From NCBI GenBank assembly GCA_003564735.1, contig PXEK01000086.1:1-8477 (forward strand): 8,477 bases of DNA, given 5' to 3'. Made by a program: the position numbers and the translations under genes. Below are positions 1 to 7,257 of the stretch, piece by piece; the first letter of the stretch is position 1, and the number at the start of each line of letters is the position of its first letter. This DNA comes from Cryomorphaceae bacterium. GTDB taxonomy: Bacteria; Bacteroidota; Bacteroidia; Flavobacteriales_G; Salibacteraceae. The notes beneath the pieces are model-generated. The model did no database searches. It was not told the origin of the DNA and saw only the letters and a program-made list of their open reading frames with translations.

Positions 1-268
1 CTACCAGTAGTTTAACGCCCAGCTTTTTTACCAACTCATCGCGAAAGGCGATGGTTTCGGGAAAGTTGTGTCCCGTATCAATGTGCATGAGCGGAAAGGG
101 AATTTTTGCGGGATAAAATGCTTTTTTGGCCAAGTGTGCCAGTACAATGGAGTCTTTACCACCCGAAAACAGTATGACGGGGTTTTCAAATTGGGCAAAT
201 ACCTCGCGAAAAACGTATATTGATTCGGCTTCTAATTCCTTGAGGTGTTTGAGGGTGTACTTTTGCAT
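1..268 (-). CDS. cysD: Sulfate adenylyltransferase subunit 2 (CysD), 3' part cut by window edge
   Basis: CysD is the catalytic subunit of ATP sulfurylase. With the GTPase CysN it forms APS from sulfate and ATP in the cytoplasm. I translated this frame by hand: 89 codons from an ATG at 268-266 with no stop before the edge; family members are about 300 residues, so only the N-terminal third is here. It begins [23 protein letters not shown]. The PP-loop nucleotide-binding motif SGGKDS is at residues 35-40, and DTGHNFPE, typical of CysD, at 64-71. The start lies 4 bp after the cysC stop, so it is the last visible gene of the cysQ operon; cysN is expected next, beyond the edge. The identification is firm. 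Nothing in the visible part suggests damage. Confidence 0.95.
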   Translation of the reverse strand, partial: MQKYTLKHLKELEAESIYVFREVFAQFENPVILFSGGKDSIVLAHLAKKAFYPAKIPFPLMHIDTGHNFPETIAFRDELVKKLGVKLLV

Positions 269-272
269 AATA

Positions 273-875
273 TTAGAGTTTTAGTTTTGATTCTATGATG
301 TTTATGATTTGTTTTACGCACTCTTCGGGTTCGTTTTTATGCGTTTCAATGCGTATTTCGGGATTTTCGGGCGACTCGAAAGGCGAGCTGATACCGGTGA
401 AGTTGGGTATTTCTCCGGCGCGTGCTTTGGCGTACAAACCTTTAACATCGCGTTTTTCGCATACTTCGAGCGGACAATCAACGAAAATTTCAATGTAACT
501 TTCGGCACCAACCGTGTTTTTAACCTTTTCCCTATCGCTTTTAAACGGCGATATAAAGGCTGATAGGGTGATTATTCCGGCATCTGTAAAAAGTTTGGCG
601 ACTTCGCCTATGCGGCGAATGTTTTCTGTTCTGCTTTTTTCACTAAAGTTGAGATCGGCGTTTAAACCGCTTCTAATGTTGTCACCGTCTAATATGTAGG
701 TAGATTTACCTCGGGCATGGAGCTCCCGTTCCAGCAAGCCCGCAACGGTGCTTTTACCCGAACCGCTCAAGCCGGTAAACCAAAGTACCAAGCCTTTGTG
801 TCCGTTCAATTTTTCGCGATCTTCCCGTTTTATAAAGTGTTGATGCGGAATAATATGTAAGTTTTCTTTATCCAT
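273..875 (-). CDS. cysC: Adenylylsulfate (APS) kinase CysC
   Basis: CysC phosphorylates APS with ATP to give PAPS, the donor for sulfate reduction or for sulfotransferases. The 200-residue protein matches the usual single-domain length. The P-loop GLSGSGKST is at residues 35-43, followed by DGDNIR at 63-68. AFISPF at 106-111 includes S109, which corresponds to the serine phosphorylated in E. coli CysC. The substrate-lid motif KGLYAKAR is at 145-152. The first codons overlap the permease stop by 8 bp (ATGGATAA), which suggests translational coupling and supports this ATG. cysD starts 4 bp downstream. It is a stand-alone kinase, not fused to CysN as in some bacteria. No key residue is missing. 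Confidence 0.97.
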   Translation of the reverse strand: MDKENLHIIPHQHFIKREDREKLNGHKGLVLWFTGLSGSGKSTVAGLLERELHARGKSTYILDGDNIRSGLNADLNFSEKSRTENIRRIGEVAKLFTDAGIITLSAFISPFKSDREKVKNTVGAESYIEIFVDCPLEVCEKRDVKGLYAKARAGEIPNFTGISSPFESPENPEIRIETHKNEPEECVKQIINIIESKLKL

Positions 876-2646
876 GTAAATCGTATAAAAGAGTTAGCAT
901 TGAAATCACAACAGCGCCGTAAATCAGCAGCATAGGTGTACCTGCCGTTATGAAGTCCTTGAATTTGTAATTTCCCGGCCCCATCACCATCAGGTTAGTT
1001 TGGTAGCTCACGGGTGTTAAAAAGGCTGCTGAAGCTCCAAAAGCTAAAGTGAGGTAGAAGGGGATGGGATTGAGGTTTAGGTCGTTTACCGCTTGGAATA
1101 CAATAGGAAACAGAATGCTGACGGCCGCAACGTTGGTAATAAAGGATGTAAAGACGGCGGTAAGTAAAAAAATACCGATCATGATCCATATTTTACCATG
1201 GGGCAGTAGGAATTCCACAAAGGGTTTGGCTACCATTTCGGCGGCACCGCTTTCGATAAACACATTTCCCACCGTCAATGCGCTCCCCAATATGATAAAC
1301 AGATCTAAACTCAAGTTTTTCTTTATGTTTTCACCGCTTATGAGCTTCATGAAAACGGCGAGAGCAAGAGCAGCGGTTAAGCCGTGAAACAAAGGGAACA
1401 CACCGGCAATGATGCAACCTAAAATAACAATAAAGGCACCTCCGTAAATTATTTTTTGTTTTGATGAGAATTCAGGGGTATCTGATATTACCGATACCGT
1501 GTAGAGATTACCGTTGGTTTCTATTTTTTCGTCGAAGTCGGGACCTGCGGTAAGTAACATCATGTCACCGGTACTGAGTCGCTGTTCGCCCAATTTCCCT
1601 GTGAGCCGCTCACCGTTTCGGTGAATGGCTACTACGGCGGCGTCGAATTGTTCTCTAAACCGCGAGCTTTTTAAGGTTTGTCCTTCGAGGTTAGAATTAA
1701 ACGGAATCACCACCTCAACAATTTCTATATCGTCACCCAGCTGAAAATCATCCTTCTTTGCCCAGTCGAGTCCCTCAAAGTTTTTGAGTATTTCTAAAAT
1801 GCGGTTGGTTTCTCCGGCGAAGTACAATCGGTCTTCGGCCTGAATCACTTCATTGGGGTGTACGGGCTTCACGGCGCGGCTGTCGCGGTGTATTTCACAA
1901 AGGAATATACCGTCCAAATTACGCAACTCGGCTTCTGCCACGGTTTTACCTACCAAGTCGGAGTTTGGGACAACCTTTGTTTCGGCCATATATTCGCGTA
2001 CTTGTTTCTTGTAATCGTCCAATATGGCATCACGCACGGGGAGGAGGCGCGGTATAAATAGTCCAAGAGCGGCCGTACCGGCAATCAAAGCGGCAATGCC
2101 GGGCAAAAAGAATGATTCAAATGGGAGGGTTCCCGCACCTTCAGATTCCATAAAGCCCAATAAAACGAGATTGGTACTTGTGCCTATGGGTGTAAGCATT
2201 CCACCTAAAATGGCGGCATAGGAGAGGGGTATGTACAGTTTTGCCGGCGAGTATTGTCGCTTTTTGCTCCATCGGTAAATGTAGGGAATCATGAGTGCCA
2301 CAATAGGGGGGTTGTTCATGACACCGGAGCTGAGTCCAACGGCCGCCGACATTTTATAAATAAACATACCCGGCCGTTTTGTACCGCTGAAAACGGTATC
2401 TAGAAGTCCGATAAGATTGTAGGTCTTGTTTAGAACAACGGTCAACAGAATAAGCAAAAAAATGATGATAATTCCCCTATTGGAAAAGCCCGAAATCACC
2501 TGCTCTGTGTCGGCTATGCCCGTGAGGAGAAATAACACCACAACAGAGAAAAACACATGCGAAGGCTTAAACCGATCCCAAATCAAAAAACCGATCAATA
2601 AGGAGATCACCGCTATGACAAAGTATGGAGTAAGTTCATTCATCAT
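868..2646 (-). CDS. SLC13-family permease with two RCK_C (TrkA-C) domains, probable sulfate transporter
   Basis: A 592-residue inner-membrane transporter of the SLC13/DASS family. About five or six hydrophobic segments fall in residues 8-200 and a similar set in 399-588. Each half carries the family's paired Asn/Thr signature: MNNPP at 110-114 and TPIGTSTN at 152-159 in the first, SFITN at 501-505 and TPVSYQTN at 544-551 in the second. Between the halves lie two soluble RCK_C-type domains, roughly 228-285 and 305-372, known in other transporters as regulatory ligand-binding modules. This architecture occurs in the sulfate transporters of the SLT/SAC1-like branch. The operon with cysQ, cysC and cysD points to sulfate, which is inference; SLC13 relatives also carry dicarboxylates or citrate. 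The tandem ATGATG start directly follows the cysQ stop, so either ATG may be used. Its end overlaps cysC by 8 bp. Confidence 0.9.
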   Translation of the reverse strand: MMNELTPYFVIAVISLLIGFLIWDRFKPSHVFFSVVVLFLLTGIADTEQVISGFSNRGIIIIFLLILLTVVLNKTYNLIGLLDTVFSGTKRPGMFIYKMSAAVGLSSGVMNNPPIVALMIPYIYRWSKKRQYSPAKLYIPLSYAAILGGMLTPIGTSTNLVLLGFMESEGAGTLPFESFFLPGIAALIAGTAALGLFIPRLLPVRDAILDDYKKQVREYMAETKVVPNSDLVGKTVAEAELRNLDGIFLCEIHRDSRAVKPVHPNEVIQAEDRLYFAGETNRILEILKNFEGLDWAKKDDFQLGDDIEIVEVVIPFNSNLEGQTLKSSRFREQFDAAVVAIHRNGERLTGKLGEQRLSTGDMMLLTAGPDFDEKIETNGNLYTVSVISDTPEFSSKQKIIYGGAFIVILGCIIAGVFPLFHGLTAALALAVFMKLISGENIKKNLSLDLFIILGSALTVGNVFIESGAAEMVAKPFVEFLLPHGKIWIMIGIFLLTAVFTSFITNVAAVSILFPIVFQAVNDLNLNPIPFYLTLAFGASAAFLTPVSYQTNLMVMGPGNYKFKDFITAGTPMLLIYGAVVISMLTLLYDLHG

Positions 2647-3438
2647 CTATTCTTGAACAATAAACCAAGGGTTTAAAAGGTTGGGTTTATTATATTGTAT
2701 ATCAGAGTTTTTATTGTGTTCTGTCACGCGAAAACCGGCCGCGGCACAAATGGCATGACCGGCGGCGGTATCCCATTCCATCGTAGGGGCAAAACGCGGG
2801 TAAACATCGGCCGTGCCCTCGGCAACCATGCACAATTTGATAGAGCTGCCTCTCGAAATCACTTTTACATCGCCGTGCTTTTCGGTGAGACTTTGCATAT
2901 ACTCCTCGGTTTCTTTTGACATGTGAGACCTGCTGCCCACCATGGTGAAGTTTGGTTTGTTTTGTTGAAGCGGTAATTTCTCGCCGGTTTTCATGAGTTC
3001 ATTAAAGTCCAATATTTTCGGATTTACGATTTTGAAGGCTCCCAATGTGTTTTCACTAAAGTAAAGTGTGCGGGTAACGGGCACGTAAATCACACCCATT
3101 ACGGGTTTGCCGGCTTGAGCGAGCGCGATGTTGACCGTGAATTCGCCGTTGCGTTTCACGAATTCTTTGGTGCCGTCGAGCGGATCTACAATCCACAATT
3201 GATTCCATTCTTTTCTCTCATCATACGGTATATCTCGTCCTTCCTCGCTTAAAACGGGTATCGGGGTGTGTTCCAGTGCCGCTTTTATGACGCGGTGCGA
3301 TTCCAAATCGGCTTTTGTGAGCGGAGTTTCATCGTCTTTGGTTTGTACTTTAAAGTCGCTATCGTAAACTTTTAAGATAGCTTCTCCCGCATCTACGGCG
3401 GCTTTTATGATGGTGTTGAGGTGTTGTTGATTGTCCAT
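2647..3438 (-). CDS. cysQ: 3'(2'),5'-bisphosphate nucleotidase CysQ (PAP phosphatase)
   Basis: CysQ is a Mg-dependent, Li-sensitive phosphatase of the inositol monophosphatase fold. It hydrolyses PAP (and PAPS) to AMP (or APS), clearing the inhibitory by-product of PAPS use. From the ATG at 3438-3436 it has 263 residues, near the family length. The metal-binding glutamates SEEG are at 64-67. The hallmark WIVDPLDGTKEF is at 82-93, and the second motif EWDTAAGHAI at 221-230. The frame can be extended to a TTG at 3462, but that TTG overlaps the candidate -7 promoter element, so the ATG is preferred. It is the first gene of the sulfate operon; its TAG stop touches the ATG of the permease with no gap. 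Confidence 0.95.
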   Translation of the reverse strand: MDNQQHLNTIIKAAVDAGEAILKVYDSDFKVQTKDDETPLTKADLESHRVIKAALEHTPIPVLSEEGRDIPYDERKEWNQLWIVDPLDGTKEFVKRNGEFTVNIALAQAGKPVMGVIYVPVTRTLYFSENTLGAFKIVNPKILDFNELMKTGEKLPLQQNKPNFTMVGSRSHMSKETEEYMQSLTEKHGDVKVISRGSSIKLCMVAEGTADVYPRFAPTMEWDTAAGHAICAAAGFRVTEHNKNSDIQYNKPNLLNPWFIVQE

Positions 3439-3459
3439 ATATCGAGATGTTTCAGTTTG

Positions 3460-3491
3460 CAAGGTTAGATAAAACTATAAACCCTACCAAG
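3460..3491 (-). promoter_or_regulatory. Candidate Bacteroidota-type promoter of the cysQ operon
   Basis: On the minus strand CTTG (3491-3488) is followed after 20 nt by TAACCTTG (3467-3460). The known Bacteroidota consensus is TTTG near -33 and TAnnTTTG near -7. Each box has one mismatch, and the centre-to-centre spacing of 26 nt is as expected. Transcription would start near 3457, leaving a leader of about 18 nt before the cysQ ATG. Not experimentally supported. Confidence 0.5.
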
Positions 3492-3577
3492 TAAGTAGAC
3501 TTTTATTTTTAAAAAAGTTTTTATCGTGGATTTGAGCATTTGAAAACCGACAGGCTTTTTCATTTTCCGACTTTGGC

Positions 3578-3589
3578 TTAACCGGTTAA
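3578..3589. promoter_or_regulatory. 12-bp perfect palindrome TTAACCGGTTAA, possible operator
   Basis: A fully self-complementary 12-mer lies about 120 bp upstream of the inferred cysQ transcription start, next to the dispersed-repeat sequence. It has the size and symmetry of a dimeric regulator site. I do not recognise the regulator, and chance occurrence is possible. Confidence 0.25.
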
Positions 3590-3616
3590 ATATTAGATTT
3601 TAAGTTATGCGTCGCT

Positions 3617-3730
3617 AGTAGTCGGGATTCTCACTGTGCTCGAAAAGGTTTAGATCCTTCGCGACAAATATGATTATTTGCGACTTTGATTTATGACAGA
3701 ATGAGAAACAGAACGAGAGCAGAGTGTCAG
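3617..3730. repeat. Probable dispersed intergenic palindromic repeat
   Basis: The stretch contains TTCTCACTGTGCTCGAAAAG, then AGATCCTTCGCGAC, then TGACAGAATGAGAAACAG. From memory these strings resemble a repeat common between genes of Bacteroidota and other bacteria, built around 'GTCATTCTGAGCGAAG...AGGATCT' and its complement. Within it CAAATA/TATTTG (3665-3670/3675-3680) forms a 6-bp stem with a 4-nt loop, and GCGAC occurs twice (3661-3665, 3680-3684). A segment bounded by TGACA (about 3694) and TGTCA (about 3725) has inverted ends. Only one copy is in the window, so repetition itself is not demonstrated. Confidence 0.4.
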
Positions 3731-3731
3731 G

Positions 3732-3820
3732 TGACCCCGACAGGGGTCAAATAGTAATAGCCCCGAGTGTGAACTCGGGGTTCAACGGAACAATCTATTT
3801 TGACGACCCCGGAGGGGTCG
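3732..3820. repeat. Composite hairpin cluster, order A-B-A' (REP/BIME-like)
   Basis: Three GC-rich perfect hairpins sit in 89 bp. A: TGACCCC/GGGGTCA (3732-3749, loop GACA). B: CCCCGAGT/ACTCGGGG (3761-3780, loop GTGA). A': CGACCCC/GGGGTCG (3804-3820, loop GGA). A and A' start 72 bp apart and are followed by similar tails, AAATAGTAATAG and GAATAACATCAT. This gives about one full A-B unit plus the start of a second. The layout matches REP/BIME-like intergenic repeats; as transcribed hairpins they could also stop transcription from the UPF0158 gene before cysQ. Confidence 0.6.
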
Positions 3821-3870
3821 AATAACATCATGCTTATTGAACAAGATAGGGTTACCAAAACCCCAAACCA

Positions 3871-4332
3871 TCACTCTTCTTTAAAAGCCACCTCCAACTC
3901 CGGATGAGTTTCAAATTCTTTTCGTATGAATTCTTCCATTCTTTTCTCTTCATACTCAAACCATTTTTCACGCAAAGGCGATCGGTCAATAAGGTCCTTA
4001 AATCTCGCAAAGGGTCTGTTGCGACTGAGAGCATCAAGCAGTGCATTTTTAAGAGAGAGGTCGTTTACTTCTTGTTCGGCGAAATCTTCCATGAACTTGT
4101 ATGCGGCTGTTGAAGTCCACTTATTGATGATGACATAATTGTCCGGGTTATCATCAATGAGTTCGAGTTCCTCTTGTCCGGGTAACGGATTATCAGGGTC
4201 TAAGTCGTAGTCAAACCGTTCCTCATCCGGTATGAAAATCAACTTTTTATCAGACTTACGATACGCGGGAAGAAGTCCGAGTTCAATTTCTCCCACAATT
4301 TCTCTAACGTCTTTGTTTGTTAATGTAATCAT
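3871..4332 (-). CDS. UPF0158-family protein of unknown function
   Basis: A 153-residue soluble, acidic protein with no signal peptide or membrane segment. It has the layout I associate with UPF0158 (Pfam PF03682): an N-terminal stretch with beta-like character and acidic loops (1-60), a central MEDFAEQ at 81-87, then LLDALSRNRPFARFKD at 98-113 and a conserved-type Trp in EKWFEYEEKRMEEFI (122-136). The family has no established biochemical role, so none is assigned. The start is the ATG at 4332-4330, fitting the N-terminus ITLTNKDVREIV; no clear ribosome site precedes it, as is usual in this window. It is isolated: 149 bp after katG and 432 bp before cysQ, on the same strand as both. Confidence 0.8.
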   Translation of the reverse strand: MITLTNKDVREIVGEIELGLLPAYRKSDKKLIFIPDEERFDYDLDPDNPLPGQEELELIDDNPDNYVIINKWTSTAAYKFMEDFAEQEVNDLSLKNALLDALSRNRPFARFKDLIDRSPLREKWFEYEEKRMEEFIRKEFETHPELEVAFKEE

Positions 4333-4388
4333 AGCAGTATTCAGGTAAACGTCATCAACGTTATGTTCGGAGTTTAAACGTAATTACA

Positions 4389-4416
4389 GCTCGCACCGCG
4401 AGCGTGATTCGCGGTG
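4389..4416. repeat. Overlapping, mutually exclusive hairpins between katG and the UPF0158 gene
   Basis: GCTCGC/GCGAGC (4389-4394 with 4398-4403, loop ACC) and CACCGCGA/TCGCGGTG (4394-4401 with 4409-4416, 7-nt loop) share bases, so only one can form at a time. Both stems are perfect. They lie in the katG 3' region and 57-84 bp upstream of the UPF0158 start. There is no T tract, so simple termination is doubtful. Confidence 0.45.
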
Positions 4417-4423
4417 AAATGAA

Positions 4424-4460
4424 ACTCGAGTATCGCAATTCAAAATTACAATACTCGAGT
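4424..4460 (-). terminator. Candidate katG terminator: 10-bp inverted repeat
   Basis: ACTCGAGTAT (4424-4433) and ATACTCGAGT (4451-4460) are perfect inverted copies with a 17-nt A/T-rich loop, beginning 22 bp after the katG stop. On the transcript the stem is followed by UUCAUUUCA, only a weak U-rich tail, so this is an imperfect intrinsic terminator or an RNA-stabilising 3' stem. Each arm contains the palindrome ACTCGAGT, so protein binding is also possible. Confidence 0.45.
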
Positions 4461-4481
4461 GTTCAATCATCAAATTCAATA

Positions 4482-6698
<2,217 letters not shown>

Positions 6699-6729
6699 TC
6701 AATTTTTATTCTTGAAAATTGTGTTGTTG

Positions 6730-6737
6730 CGAAAGTA
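6730..6737 (-). promoter_or_regulatory. Possible -7 element of the katG promoter
   Basis: Minus-strand TACTTTCG matches the Bacteroidota -7 consensus TAnnTTTG with one mismatch and is followed by CA, giving a leader of about 65 nt. No convincing TTTG box lies 26 nt upstream (the sequence there reads TGAA), so this is tentative. Confidence 0.25.
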
Positions 6738-7191
6738 ACGGTTTCTACCAAAACAGTTTCATTAACTTAATAAGCATATTGTTATATGTGTATAAGATTT
6801 TGTTCCTAACTGTTCATGGCGTTTGGCTTATGCAAATCCTTATTAATGCTTGAATAGATAGTAACAGACTTGCAAACAGAGGTAAGGTTTGGATATTAAA
6901 TAAAAGTACAATTTTGTTACTCGTGTATGATAAATGTAAAAGGTGAATACGCAAAACGTCGGACAGTTGTATCTCGCGGGTCTTTAAAAATAAGGGGTAC
7001 ACAAATGAACGGAGGAATAAAGGAGGAGTAGTCCCGCGCAAATTCGAGAATAAACGGAACGTTCGGGCATTTTAATAAAACAGCCAATGATCACACAGAA
7101 GAATAGAGTAAAAGGTTTTAATGTTATCACCGAATTTAATCACCGGCAGCAAATTTGTTTTGCATCGGTTTTACATATTATAATTCTGTGG

Positions 7192-7209
7192 AAAAAGCCA
7201 TCGGTTTTT
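7192..7209 (-). terminator. Weak terminator-like stem after the PLP-enzyme gene
   Basis: On the minus strand AAAAACC, loop GAT, then GG, a bulged C and TTTTT forms a short A/T-heavy stem ending in five Ts, 49 bp past the stop codon. Only two G-C pairs support it, so it may be chance in AT-rich DNA. Confidence 0.25.
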
Positions 7210-7231
7210 CTTTTTAAATTTCAATTGTTTA

Positions 7232-7251
7232 GGTTCTGACCAAAACAAACA
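7232..7251. repeat. Downstream arm of a 19/20-nt inverted repeat bracketing the PLP-enzyme gene
   Basis: The plus strand reads GGTTCTGACCAAAACAAACA, starting 7 bp beyond the gene's stop codon. It is the reverse complement of 8379-8397 except for one extra C at 7246; the first 14 bases match without a gap. Confidence 0.6.
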
Positions 7252-7257
7252 CTGTAG

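Larger units (their letters stand above)
1..3467 (-). other. Sulfate uptake and activation operon cysQ - SLC13 permease - cysC - cysD
   Basis: Four same-strand genes are joined by 0 bp (TAG then ATGATG), an 8-bp overlap (ATGGATAA) and a 4-bp gap. One promoter candidate lies before the first gene and no terminator is seen inside. The genes cover import, APS formation, PAPS formation and PAP removal. The transcript continues past the left edge, where cysN is expected. Confidence 0.85.
3439..3870. other. 432-bp intergenic region between the UPF0158 gene and cysQ
   Basis: No coding frame is supported here. From the cysQ side it holds the operon promoter (3460-3491), an A/T-only-rich stretch (3501-3516), the palindrome TTAACCGGTTAA, a probable dispersed palindromic repeat (about 3617-3730) and three strong GC hairpins (3732-3820). 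A short stem GGGTT/AACCC at 3849-3863 lies just past the UPF0158 stop. It lacks a T tract, so the hairpin cluster may be what ends that transcript. Confidence 0.7.

Noticed and set aside
1064..1387. 107-residue plus-strand frame inside the permease gene
   Set aside because: Antisense shadow of a membrane-protein coding region with no independent support.
3732..3820. CRISPR array
   Set aside because: The repeated units are themselves hairpins of two types, with no regular repeat-spacer pattern, and no cas genes are present.
7003..7033. Tiny plus-strand frame ATGAACGGAGGAATA... with Shine-Dalgarno-like GGAGG runs
   Set aside because: Only eight codons, no downstream gene on that strand, and the GGAGG runs are purine-rich composition rather than a usable leader.
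6814..7041. 75-residue minus-strand frame in the katG upstream spacer
   Set aside because: It needs a TTG start, has no ribosome site, and its product is a low-complexity Leu/Ile/Ser-rich string as expected from translated AT-rich DNA; no family is recognised.
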